Assembly: GCA_938018045.1 (NCBI GenBank)
Contig: CALIIP010000143.1
Coordinates: 1-7,603, forward strand
DNA from: an uncultured Flavobacteriaceae bacterium
GTDB taxonomy: Bacteria > Bacteroidota > Bacteroidia > Flavobacteriales > Flavobacteriaceae
Length of the DNA: 7,603 bases
Direction of reading: 5' to 3'
Positions within the stretch are counted from its first letter, which is position 1. Each line of letters starts with the position of its first letter. Under the pieces are notes generated by a model that worked only from the letters and a program-made list of their open reading frames with translations, made no database searches and was not told the origin of the DNA. Below, piece by piece: positions 1-6,708 of this stretch. Position numbers and translations under genes: made by a program.

Positions 1-1
1 T

Positions 2-763
2 GCGATAGGAAGATTGGTTGAAAAAGATTTATTTGGCGATTTTAGTGCCTTGGGAAAGAACATAACTTTAGATGGTGTTTCATATAAAGTTATAGGTGTT
101 TTTAGTGATCCAGGAGGTGATGGAGATGAGCGTTTTATTTATACGCCATTTTCTACTGCTCAAAGAATGTATAGAGATAATGATGAGTTAGATAGGTTTG
201 GTTTGACGTATAATCCAAAATTGACTGTAGATGAATCATTGGCATTTACAAGTTTATTAACCAAAATGTTGAAAGAGAAACACAATGTTGATCCAAGAGA
301 TCAAGGTGCAATACGTGTTCAAAATTATGCTGAAGGGACAAAGCAAGTTGGACAAATGATGTCGTTTTTAACCATATTAATACTTTTTATTGGTATTGGT
401 ACTTTGATTGCAGGTATTATTGGAATAAGCAATATCATGGTTTACATCGTAAAAGAAAGGACGAAAGAATTAGGAGTTAGAAAAGCCTTGGGAGCAACTC
501 CAAAATCAATTATAGGAATGATAATGCTTGAATCAGTATTTGTTACTGCTTTGGCAGGATATATTGGTTTATTATTAGGAACTGGTATTTTAAAATTGTT
601 AGGCTCATCTTTGGAGGAGTATTTTATTAAAGATCCAAGTGTAGAAACTTCTATTGTTGTTGGCGCTACAATTACGCTAATTATAGCAGGAACAATTGCA
701 GGTTATTTACCAGCAAAAAGAGCTGCAAGAATCAAACCAATTGATGCACTTAACGATAAATAA
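2..763 (+). CDS. ABC transporter permease, MacB/FtsX family (5' end missing)
   Basis: This is the C-terminal 253 residues of an inner-membrane permease; the frame is open to the left edge, so the true start lies outside. It begins inside the periplasmic MacB-type core domain (the IGRLVEKDLFGDF stretch) and passes into the FtsX permease domain. Hydrophobic segments lie at about visible residues 121-149, 171-200 and 215-236. After the first comes the conserved cytoplasmic segment VKERTKELGVRKALGA (about 150-165), typical of MacB-like permeases. In this family the permease pairs with an ATPase to drive mechanotransmission across the periplasm rather than classic transport through the membrane. 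The next gene is a second permease 6 bp downstream, so the two are almost certainly co-transcribed and probably form a heterodimer. The substrate cannot be told; efflux of a peptide, antibiotic, lipid or other exported molecule are all possible. Confidence 0.93.
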   Translation, partial: AIGRLVEKDLFGDFSALGKNITLDGVSYKVIGVFSDPGGDGDERFIYTPFSTAQRMYRDNDELDRFGLTYNPKLTVDESLAFTSLLTKMLKEKHNVDPRDQGAIRVQNYAEGTKQVGQMMSFLTILILFIGIGTLIAGIIGISNIMVYIVKERTKELGVRKALGATPKSIIGMIMLESVFVTALAGYIGLLLGTGILKLLGSSLEEYFIKDPSVETSIVVGATITLIIAGTIAGYLPAKRAARIKPIDALNDK

Positions 764-769
764 GAGAAG

Positions 770-2014
770 ATGAAATTTTTATTTGACAAAGATACATGGC
801 AGGAAATATATAGTGGTATTCGTAAAAACAAATTACGAACAGGAATTACTATTATAGGTGTGATGTGGGGAATTTTCTTATTGGTTGGTTTGTTAGGAGC
901 AGCAAGAGGATTGGAGAATGGTTTTAATAAATTATTCGGAGATTTTGCAACCAATAGTGTTTTTGTATGGGCACAATCTACAAGCAAGCCTTTTAAAGGT
1001 TTTCAAGAAGGAAAAGGTATTACCTTAAAGATGTCTGATTTAGATGCTATCAATCGTGAAATTGAAGGCTTAGAATTTGTAGTGCCAAGACATCAAGGAA
1101 GTGCACTTGCAGTAAATAATTTTAAAACAGGAAATTTCGGGATCTTTGGTGATTATCCAACGTTAGATAAAGTTCAAAAAAAGAATTTAGTGTATGGACG
1201 TTTTATCAATGATAACGATATAAAGGAGAGAAGAAAAATCTGTGTGATAGATGAAGAAATCTACAAGCAACTTTTTGATAAAGATGAGTATCCAATAGGT
1301 ACTTATATAAAACTAAATAGTATAAATTATCAAGTTGTTGGAATGTTTAAAAACGGTCAAGTAGGAACAGGTGGACCACAAGGAGGAGTTCATATACCTT
1401 TTACAACCTTTCAACAAGTATATAATAGAGGAAATTCTGTAGGATGGTTTATGATAACTGGTAAGCCTGAATATGATATTAAGCAGATAGAAGCAGATGT
1501 AAAGTTATTATTACGAAACTTACATAAAGTACACCCTCAAGACGAGCGTGCATTTGGAAGTTTTAATTTAGGTGAGGCTTTTGGTAAGTTTAAGGGATTC
1601 TTAACAGGAATCCAATTTCTTACTTGGTTTGTTGGAATTGCTACTTTAATTGCCGGTGTTTTTGCAATTGGAAATATCTTACTAATTACAGTAAAAGAAC
1701 GTACTAAAGAAATAGGAATTAGAAGGGCATTAGGTGCAAAACCTTGGGAAATTAAGCGTCAAATTATTTTGGAATCAGTATTTTTAACTACTATTGCTGG
1801 TGCATTAGGAATTATTTTTGGAGGACTTATTTTGATGCTTCTTGATGCGACTTTAGGAAGTGGTCCTGAAGCAGTATTAACAAATCCTACGGTAGATATT
1901 CCTATAGTATTGATTGCTACAACGGCATTAATTGTCTTTGGAACATTGATTGGGATGATACCTGCACACATCGCAGTTAGTATTAGACCTATTGAAGCAT
2001 TAAGAGAAGAATAA
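770..2014 (+). CDS. ABC transporter permease, MacB/FtsX family
   Basis: A complete 414-residue inner-membrane permease with the MacB layout: a first membrane segment at about residues 24-44, a large periplasmic MacB core domain (about 45-275), then three membrane segments at about 281-306, 331-358 and 376-397. The conserved loop VKERTKEIGIRRALGA (about 308-323) matches the equivalent loop in the preceding permease, so the pair look like diverged paralogues. The protein lacks the N-terminal ATPase domain fused to E. coli MacB, so an ATPase from another gene is needed, probably just upstream of the window. The ATG lies 6 bp after the upstream stop codon, with a purine-rich stretch directly before it, which suggests tight co-translation. 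The adaptor gene follows after 44 bp. Family assignment is sure; the substrate is unknown. Confidence 0.95.
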   Translation: MKFLFDKDTWQEIYSGIRKNKLRTGITIIGVMWGIFLLVGLLGAARGLENGFNKLFGDFATNSVFVWAQSTSKPFKGFQEGKGITLKMSDLDAINREIEGLEFVVPRHQGSALAVNNFKTGNFGIFGDYPTLDKVQKKNLVYGRFINDNDIKERRKICVIDEEIYKQLFDKDEYPIGTYIKLNSINYQVVGMFKNGQVGTGGPQGGVHIPFTTFQQVYNRGNSVGWFMITGKPEYDIKQIEADVKLLLRNLHKVHPQDERAFGSFNLGEAFGKFKGFLTGIQFLTWFVGIATLIAGVFAIGNILLITVKERTKEIGIRRALGAKPWEIKRQIILESVFLTTIAGALGIIFGGLILMLLDATLGSGPEAVLTNPTVDIPIVLIATTALIVFGTLIGMIPAHIAVSIRPIEALREE

Positions 2015-2058
2015 AATAAAAATATATATAATAACCAACTTGAATAAAAAATAAAAAA

Positions 2059-3168
2059 ATGAAGAAAATTTTAATATTTGGAGGAATTGCTTTAGCATTG
2101 ATTGCTGTATTGATATGGTTTGGAAAGAAAAATCAGAAATCAGTAACTGAGTATGAAACTGAAAAAGCATATAAAGAAACTATTGTTACTAAAACTGTAG
2201 CAACAGGAAAAGTAACACCATTAGAAGAGGTTGAAATTAAACCTCAAATTTCTGGGATTATTGATAAGATTTATCTTATAGAAGGTCAGCAAGTTAAAAA
2301 AGGTGATTTGATAGCAACGGTTAGAGTTGTGCCAAATGAGCAAAACTTGACAAGTGCAAGAGGTAATGTAAGTAACTTAAATTTAAGTGTAAGTAACGCA
2401 AAGGTTAGTTACGATAGGAGTAAAGCATTGTTTGAAAAAGGTGTTATTGCACGCCAAGAGTTTGAAAATGCAGAATTAGCATACAATCAAGCAAAGCAAA
2501 ACTTGCAAAATGCACAAAACAACTATCAAATTATTAGAAAAGGTTCTGCTGGTTCAGGAGGTTCTGCAAATACAAATATTAGAGCAACTACTTCAGGAAT
2601 GATTCTTGAAATTCCTGTAAAAGAAGGATATCAAGTAATTGAAAGTAATAACTTTAATGCAGGTACTACTATTGCTTCTATTGCTGATATGAGTAAAATG
2701 ATATTTGAAGGTCAGGTTGATGAAGCAGAAGTAGGAAAGTTAACTGAAGGAAGAGATATTGAAGTGTCTTTAGGGGCTATTGATAAAAAGAAATTTCCAG
2801 CAAAACTAACATTTATTGCTCCTAAAGGAACAGAGCAAAATGGTGCAGTACAGTTTAAAATAAAAGCAGATGTTACTCTTGATGATGATCATTTTGTAAG
2901 AGCTGGATACAGTGCAAATGCTGAAATTGTTCTAGAAAAGAAAGATAGTGTATTATCAATAAAAGAATCATTATTACTATTTGACAAGAAAACAGAAAAG
3001 CCTTATGTAGAAGTAAAGATAGGAGATCAAGAGTTTGAAAAAAGAGATGTAGAACTTGGTATTTCTGACGGTATAAACGTTGAAATTCTTTCAGGAGTTA
3101 CAATGGATGATGAAATTAAAATATGGAACAAGACTTCTAAAAAAGAAGAAAAGCCAGAAGATAATTAG
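2059..3168 (+). CDS. Periplasmic adaptor (membrane fusion) subunit, HlyD/MacA type
   Basis: A 369-residue adaptor that would link the inner-membrane permeases to an outer-membrane channel. A single N-terminal membrane anchor (about residues 3-21) has no lipobox cysteine. The two halves of the lipoyl domain are at about 56-90 (including SGIIDKIYLIEGQQVKKGD) and 172-211 (ATTSGMILEIPVKEG). Between them, about 92-160, is a helical hairpin rich in A, N, Q and S that ends in a Gly/Ser-rich linker. A beta-barrel domain (about 213-292) and a membrane-proximal domain (about 293-356) follow, then a charged K/E-rich tail. Automated annotation often calls such proteins 'efflux RND transporter periplasmic adaptor subunit', but no RND pump is nearby and the two MacB-type permeases directly upstream make an ABC tripartite system far more likely. 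It is the last gene of the operon. Confidence 0.94.
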   Translation: MKKILIFGGIALALIAVLIWFGKKNQKSVTEYETEKAYKETIVTKTVATGKVTPLEEVEIKPQISGIIDKIYLIEGQQVKKGDLIATVRVVPNEQNLTSARGNVSNLNLSVSNAKVSYDRSKALFEKGVIARQEFENAELAYNQAKQNLQNAQNNYQIIRKGSAGSGGSANTNIRATTSGMILEIPVKEGYQVIESNNFNAGTTIASIADMSKMIFEGQVDEAEVGKLTEGRDIEVSLGAIDKKKFPAKLTFIAPKGTEQNGAVQFKIKADVTLDDDHFVRAGYSANAEIVLEKKDSVLSIKESLLLFDKKTEKPYVEVKIGDQEFEKRDVELGISDGINVEILSGVTMDDEIKIWNKTSKKEEKPEDN

Positions 3169-3183
3169 TAGTTATTTCATAAA

Positions 3184-3228
3184 AACAAAAAAGACCATCA
3201 TGCTCAACGCTTGATGGTCTTTTTTGTT
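3184..3228. terminator. Bidirectional intrinsic terminator
   Basis: A perfect 17-bp inverted repeat (arms 3184-3200 and 3212-3228) with an 11-nt loop whose GC/GC ends can pair further. The core GACCATCA/TGATGGTC is flanked by A6 on the left and T6 on the right, so on either strand the hairpin ends in a U tract. It sits between two convergent genes, 15 bp after the adaptor stop and 13 bp from the end of the dehydrogenase gene, so it can stop transcription from both sides. Confidence 0.93.
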
Positions 3229-3241
3229 ATAAATAACTTTT

Positions 3242-4129
3242 TTAAGAAAACTGTTTTGCTACTTTTTCTGCTCTTCTGTTTTCAGAATAGTCATAGAAAC
3301 CTTCACCAGATTTTACACCCAATTTTCCTGCTCTCACCATATTTACTAATAACGGACAAGGAGCATATTTGGGATTTTTAAATCCGTCATACATCACATT
3401 TAGAATAGATAAACAAACATCTAATCCAATAAAATCAGCCAATTGTAAAGGTCCCATAGGATGTGCCATTCCTAACTTCATAACCGTATCAATCTCCTGA
3501 ACTCCTGCAACGCCATTATAAAGCGTTTCAATTGACTCGTTTAGCATTGGCATTAGAATTCTATTTGCAACAAATCCTGGATAATCATTTACTTCGACAG
3601 GAGATTTTCCTACCTTTATTGATAAATCCATAATAAAATCAGTTACATCATCAGACGTATTGTAACCTCTAATAATCTCAACCAATTTCATAATTGGCAC
3701 GGGATTCATAAAGTGCATTCCAATAACTTGTTTTGGTCTATTGGTAACTGCAGCAATTTGTGTGATAGAAATAGACGAAGTATTTGTAGCTAGAATTGTA
3801 TCTTCTGGACAAATTTCATCTAATTCCTTAAAGATTTTTAATTTCAAATCTACATTTTCAGTTGCAGCTTCTACAACTAAACTTGCATACTGTACACCTT
3901 CTTTTACAGATGTGTAAGTAGTAATATTTGCTAACGTATTATTTTTATCTTCTGATGAAATACGTTCTTTAGCAACCATTCTATCTAAATTCTTTGTAAT
4001 AGTTGCTATTCCTTTATCTAGAGATGCTTGAGAAATATCAATCAATTGCACATTGTATCCAAATTGTGCAAAAGTATGCGCAATTCCATTTCCCATTGTT
4101 CCAGCACCTATAACTGCTATATTTTTCAT
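3242..4129 (-). CDS. 3-hydroxybutyryl-CoA dehydrogenase
   Basis: A 295-residue cytoplasmic enzyme that interconverts 3-hydroxyacyl-CoA and 3-oxoacyl-CoA with NAD(P). The N-terminal Rossmann fold shows the dinucleotide-binding motif GAGTMGNGIA (residues 8-17) and an acidic residue at the end of the second strand (D31). The expected active-site residues are present with family spacing: S118 in NTSS, H139 and E151 within GMHFMNPVPIMKLVEII, and N189 in FVANR. The C-terminal helical domain (about 185-283) contains the signatures GMAHPMGPLQLADFIGLD and KSGEGFYDY. Length is normal for the stand-alone bacterial enzyme (about 280-300). It could act in fatty-acid or amino-acid degradation or in butyrate-type metabolism; with no other beta-oxidation gene nearby the pathway is open. 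It lies downstream of the oxidoreductase on the same strand, separated by the 8-bp repeat array, so it may have its own promoter in the AT-rich stretch 4130-4208. Confidence 0.95.
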   Translation of the reverse strand: MKNIAVIGAGTMGNGIAHTFAQFGYNVQLIDISQASLDKGIATITKNLDRMVAKERISSEDKNNTLANITTYTSVKEGVQYASLVVEAATENVDLKLKIFKELDEICPEDTILATNTSSISITQIAAVTNRPKQVIGMHFMNPVPIMKLVEIIRGYNTSDDVTDFIMDLSIKVGKSPVEVNDYPGFVANRILMPMLNESIETLYNGVAGVQEIDTVMKLGMAHPMGPLQLADFIGLDVCLSILNVMYDGFKNPKYAPCPLLVNMVRAGKLGVKSGEGFYDYSENRRAEKVAKQFS

Positions 4130-4208
4130 ATGTATTTATTAAAAAATTTAAAGATTAAATGATTAAAAAAGGATAAAAACTCTTTAAACATATTTTATAT
4201 TTTTAATT

Positions 4209-4278
4209 TCATTACCTCATTACCTCATTACCTCATTACCTCATTACCTCATTACCTCATTACCTCATTACCTCATTA
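4209..4278. repeat. Perfect 8-bp tandem repeat, 8.75 copies (ATTACCTC / GAGGTAAT)
   Basis: Eight identical full copies of ATTACCTC run from 4211 to 4274, extended by TC on the left and ATTA on the right, giving 70 bp with no mismatch. The array lies between two minus-strand genes: it starts 3 bp after the oxidoreductase stop codon and ends about 80 bp before the dehydrogenase start. Read on the transcribed (minus) strand, the unit contains ATG-AGG-TAA, and each TAA overlaps the next ATG as TAATG. Because the unit is not a multiple of three, successive ATGs step through all frames. The perfect identity fits slipped-strand expansion. Copy-number change would alter the spacing between the genes but neither protein. 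Confidence 0.98.
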
Positions 4279-4281
4279 AAA

Positions 4282-5241
4282 TCAGAAACAATCTATTATT
4301 TGATGCGCTACACGGAGCGCTTTTGTACCATCTTTTAAAGTAACAACAGGTCTTGTATCATTATTAATTGCATCTGCAAAAGTTTCTAATTCATCTAGAA
4401 TAGCATTATTTGGTTCAACTTTCGGATTATCAAAATAAATTTGTTTTTTTACGCCTTCAGCATTTTGCAAAATCATTGCAAACTCATCAGGATTTTCAGG
4501 AACATCTTTCATTTTCACAACCTCACTTTTCTTTTCAAAGAAATCTACAGAAATGTAAGCATCCTTCTGGAAAAAGCGAGTTTTACGCATGTTTTTAAGC
4601 GAAATTCTACTTGCTGTTAGATTTGCAACACATCCGTTTTCAAATTCTATGCGCGCATTGGCAATATCTGGAGTTTCAGAAATTACGGTAACACCACTAG
4701 CGTGAACTTTTTTCACTTTAGATTTTACAACACTTAAAATAATATCAATATCATGAATCATTAAATCCAACACAACAGGAACATCCGTTCCTCGAGGGTT
4801 AAATTCTGCCAATCTATGACATTCAATAAACATTGGGTTGTCAATTATATCCTTTACAGCTGTAAACGCAGGATTAAAACGCTCTACATGACCAACTTGC
4901 CCTTTTATATGGTGTTGACTTGCCAATGTTCTTAGCGCTTCAGCTTCTTCCAGCGTGTTTGTAATAGGTTTTTCTATAAAGACGTGTTTTCCTTCTATAA
5001 TTGCTTCTTTTGCACAATCAAAATGTGAAAGAGTAGGTGTTACAATATCAATAACATCTACTGAATTTATTAATTCTGAGACTGAGTCAAACAATTTATA
5101 CCCAAATTCATCTGCAACTTTCTGTGCATTTTCTGTAAATGGATCAAAAAAACCAACTAAATCGTATTTAGAGGATTGGTTTAATAACTTTAAATGAATT
5201 TTTCCTAAGTGACCTGCACCTAAAACGCCAACTTTTAACAT
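4282..5241 (-). CDS. Gfo/Idh/MocA-family NAD(P)-dependent oxidoreductase
   Basis: A 319-residue cytoplasmic dehydrogenase, normally acting on a sugar, sugar nucleotide or cyclitol. The N-terminal Rossmann domain starts with GVLGAGHLGKIH (residues 5-16; GxGxxG motif), and the family's EKP motif is at 90-92 with the likely catalytic lysine K91. The C-terminal alpha/beta domain includes GHVERFNPA (117-125) and DLMIHDIDI (159-167), where D159 and H163 are the usual substrate-site residues. The GHVERFNPAF and DLMIHDID combination resembles the subgroup that includes GnnA-like UDP-GlcNAc 3-dehydrogenases of lipid A synthesis, but no lpx or aminotransferase gene is present to support that role, so the substrate is left open. 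The gene diverges from pcm across 40 bp. Start at 5241 places the Rossmann motif right at the N-terminus, as expected. Confidence 0.93.
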   Translation of the reverse strand: MLKVGVLGAGHLGKIHLKLLNQSSKYDLVGFFDPFTENAQKVADEFGYKLFDSVSELINSVDVIDIVTPTLSHFDCAKEAIIEGKHVFIEKPITNTLEEAEALRTLASQHHIKGQVGHVERFNPAFTAVKDIIDNPMFIECHRLAEFNPRGTDVPVVLDLMIHDIDIILSVVKSKVKKVHASGVTVISETPDIANARIEFENGCVANLTASRISLKNMRKTRFFQKDAYISVDFFEKKSEVVKMKDVPENPDEFAMILQNAEGVKKQIYFDNPKVEPNNAILDELETFADAINNDTRPVVTLKDGTKALRVAHQIIDCF

Positions 5242-5255
5242 AATTTAAGTTTTTT

Positions 5256-5263
5256 CAAAAATA
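5256..5263 (-). promoter_or_regulatory. Possible Bacteroidota -7 promoter element for the oxidoreductase gene
   Basis: On the minus strand this reads TATTTTTG, an exact match to the TAnnTTTG -7 consensus of Bacteroidota housekeeping promoters, 14 bp before the oxidoreductase ATG. No clear TTG-type -33 element is found at the usual 19-21 bp upstream, which would fall inside the pcm coding start. The call rests on the -7 match and position only; the match is weak evidence in AT-rich DNA. Confidence 0.3.
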
Positions 5264-5281
5264 AGAATTTTTTGGAGTTTT

Positions 5282-5956
5282 ATGAGTATTTTTAGGCATC
5301 CAAATTTTAATATATTGAGAGATACTACAAAGCACCAAGGACTTCGAAATAGGTTGGTTAATGTGTTGATAGAAAAAGGAATAACTGATAATGGTGTTTT
5401 GAATGCCATTAAAAAAATTCCTCGACATTTATTTATGGATTCGTCTTTTGAGGATTTTGCTTACCAAGATAAAGCATTTCCGATTGCTGCAGATCAAACA
5501 ATTTCACAACCGTATACGGTTGCTTTTCAATCTCAATTATTAGAAATAAAACCTACAGATAAAATTTTAGAAATTGGAACAGGTTCTGGATACCAAACTG
5601 CAGTTTTATTGGAGTTAGGTGCAAAAGTATTTACGATAGAGCGTCAGCAAGAACTGTTTAGAAAGACTAAATTGTTCTTTCCAAAACTCGGTTACAAGCC
5701 AAAAAAAGTAATCTTTGGAGACGGTTATGTTGGATTAGAAGAAGAAGCACCTTTTGACGGAATTATAGTAACGGCAGGTGCGCCATTCGTGCCTAAGCCT
5801 TTATTGAGTCAACTAAAAATAGGAGGAAGGCTCGTTATTCCTGTTGGTGATGATGTTCAGATTATGACATTATTTATAAGAAAAGGAGCAAAGGAATTTG
5901 AAAAGCATGAGTTTGGAGATTTTCGCTTTGTACCGATGTTGAAGAAGAAGAATTGA
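5282..5956 (+). CDS. pcm: Protein-L-isoaspartate(D-aspartate) O-methyltransferase
   Basis: A 224-residue S-adenosylmethionine-dependent repair enzyme that methylates isoaspartyl residues formed by damage in ageing proteins. Family features seen in order: IPRHLFMD (46-53), the substrate-site segment DQTISQPYTVAFQ (71-83), SAM-binding motif I LEIGTGSGYQTA (96-107), acidic E120 at the end of the second strand (TIERQ), GDGYVGLEEEAPFDGIIVTA (146-165), and KIGGRLVIPVG (179-189). Length is typical. The ATG at 5282 has a GGAG four bases upstream. It gives about a dozen residues (SIFRHPNFNIL) before the RDTTKHQGLR segment where I would expect most relatives to begin; there is no other ATG nearby and only a TTG at 5315, so 5282 is preferred. 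It diverges from the oxidoreductase gene and appears to be transcribed alone. The cytoplasmic repair role follows from the family. Confidence 0.95.
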   Translation: MSIFRHPNFNILRDTTKHQGLRNRLVNVLIEKGITDNGVLNAIKKIPRHLFMDSSFEDFAYQDKAFPIAADQTISQPYTVAFQSQLLEIKPTDKILEIGTGSGYQTAVLLELGAKVFTIERQQELFRKTKLFFPKLGYKPKKVIFGDGYVGLEEEAPFDGIIVTAGAPFVPKPLLSQLKIGGRLVIPVGDDVQIMTLFIRKGAKEFEKHEFGDFRFVPMLKKKN

Positions 5957-5975
5957 TATTTATTTTAATAATATT

Positions 5976-6151
5976 TTAATTTTTGTGATTATAACACTTT
6001 TTTTTGTTTACTTTTGAAGTGAGAATTATTTGACCGTTTTGATATGGTTCCTCATAATTCTTTTTTCCAAATTTTTCATAGCCCCAACTTTTTTCAGTTA
6101 CTACAATTTTAATATTCCTTTTTTTTTGGAATTCTTGATTTTGTATGTCAT
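5976..6151 (-). pseudogene. Possible small gene broken by a frameshift in an A9 tract
   Basis: On the minus strand an ATG at 6151-6149 opens a frame (MTYKIKNSKKK) that hits a stop soon after a run of nine A residues (6127-6119). The neighbouring frame is open from 6194 to a TAA at 5978-5976 without any ATG. It reads IKIVVTEKSWGYEKFGKK and then NYEEPYQNGQIILTSKVNKKK, a composition with W, G, Y, E, P and Q that looks more like protein than chance translation of AT-rich DNA. Adding one A to the tract joins the two parts into a 58-residue protein. I do not recognise a family. It may be a decayed gene, a phase-variable small gene, a sequencing error, or chance; overlap with the possible pcm terminator weakens the case. 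Confidence 0.3.
6022..6066 (+). terminator. Possible intrinsic terminator of pcm
   Basis: Arms AGAATTAT (6022-6029) and ATAATTCT (6054-6061) pair perfectly. Inside them GACC (6032-6035) can pair with GGTTC (6046-6050) with one bulged T, and six T residues follow (6061-6066). It is about 65 bp after the pcm stop. The outer stem is AT-rich and the inner loop irregular, so the call is tentative. The same bases also lie in the possible broken small gene on the other strand. Confidence 0.35.
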
Positions 6152-6185
6152 TTTTTAAACAAAAATTAACTATATACTTAAATCT

Positions 6186-6683
6186 ATGAAAAAAACTACA
6201 TCTTTAATTGTATTAATGTTTTTTAGCATTTTTACTTACTCTCAAAAATTAGCACCTGATATTATAATATCTCAAGGAGAAGTGTCTATTTCCGATTCTA
6301 TGTCAATTGAATGGATTCTTGGTGATAATCTTGTAGAGACTTTAAATGTCAAGAATGAATTTTTAACTCAAGGATTTACTCAACCAATTATAATTATAGA
6401 TATTGAAGAAGTTCACAAAAGTCCAAAAGACCATGTTTCAATAGGGCCAAATCCGATGAGTTCGTTTTTAAGGATAAATTTCCAAAACAATGTAATGTAC
6501 ACTTCTGATTTGGAGATAGGATTCTTTGATGTGAATGGACGTTTGGTGAAACAGATAAAGGCAGAAGTAGTAAATAATTCTGTCGAAATAAAAGTCGGAA
6601 ATCTAAAAACAGGTATGTATATTCTTAAAATTATCGATGATAAAGGAATTGTCGTAGAGAGTTTTAAAGTAATCAAAAATTAA
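6186..6683 (+). CDS. Short secreted protein with T9SS type A C-terminal sorting domain
   Basis: A 165-residue exported protein. Residues 1-20 are a signal peptide (KK, then a hydrophobic core, ending FTYSQ), with cleavage likely after S19 or Q20. Residues about 28-67 (ISQGEVSISDS to LTQGFTQP) form a short beta-rich segment ending in an LTQGFxQP motif that I associate with small flavobacterial secreted proteins. Residues about 84-165 are a T9SS type A sorting domain: VSIGPNPMSSFLRINF, LEIGFFDVNGRLV and LKTGMYILKIIDDKG, then ESFKVIKN at the end. By family knowledge this domain directs passage through the type IX secretion system and is removed or used for surface attachment. Almost nothing remains between the two modules, so there is no evident enzymatic domain. 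The tail-fibre-like gene starts 25 bp downstream on the same strand, suggesting one transcript and a linked surface role. Confidence 0.9.
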   Translation: MKKTTSLIVLMFFSIFTYSQKLAPDIIISQGEVSISDSMSIEWILGDNLVETLNVKNEFLTQGFTQPIIIIDIEEVHKSPKDHVSIGPNPMSSFLRINFQNNVMYTSDLEIGFFDVNGRLVKQIKAEVVNNSVEIKVGNLKTGMYILKIIDDKGIVVESFKVIKN

Positions 6684-6708
6684 ATTCAACTAACCATAAT
6701 TATATAAA

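Noticed and set aside
14..16. TTG as the start codon of the first permease
   Set aside because: The frame is open to the window edge and the codons before it (AIGR) fit the conserved MacB core sequence, so the gene is cut by the edge rather than starting here.
703..987. Minus-strand reading frame of 94 codons
   Set aside because: It lies over the junction of two well-supported permease genes, has no recognisable domain and its composition mirrors the permease codons.
1759..1971. Minus-strand reading frame of 70 codons
   Set aside because: It is antisense to the membrane segments of the second permease; an open frame opposite such hydrophobic codons is expected by chance.
4130..4208. Promoter for the 3-hydroxybutyryl-CoA dehydrogenase gene
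   Set aside because: The stretch is AT-rich and could hold one, but I found no exact TAnnTTTG element paired with a TTG at the right distance; the nearest match (TAATCTTTA) is imperfect.
4209..4278. CRISPR array or iteron-type origin
   Set aside because: Units are 8 bp and directly adjacent with no spacers, far too short for CRISPR. There is no replication initiator gene or DnaA box cluster nearby.
4410..4598. Plus-strand reading frame of 62 codons
   Set aside because: It is antisense to the C-terminal domain of the oxidoreductase gene, with no domain or start-site support.
4955..5197. Plus-strand reading frame of 80 codons
   Set aside because: It is antisense to the Rossmann domain of the oxidoreductase gene, whose conserved motifs explain this DNA.
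6413..6676. Minus-strand reading frame of 87 codons
   Set aside because: It is antisense to the T9SS sorting domain, which is clearly coding on the plus strand.
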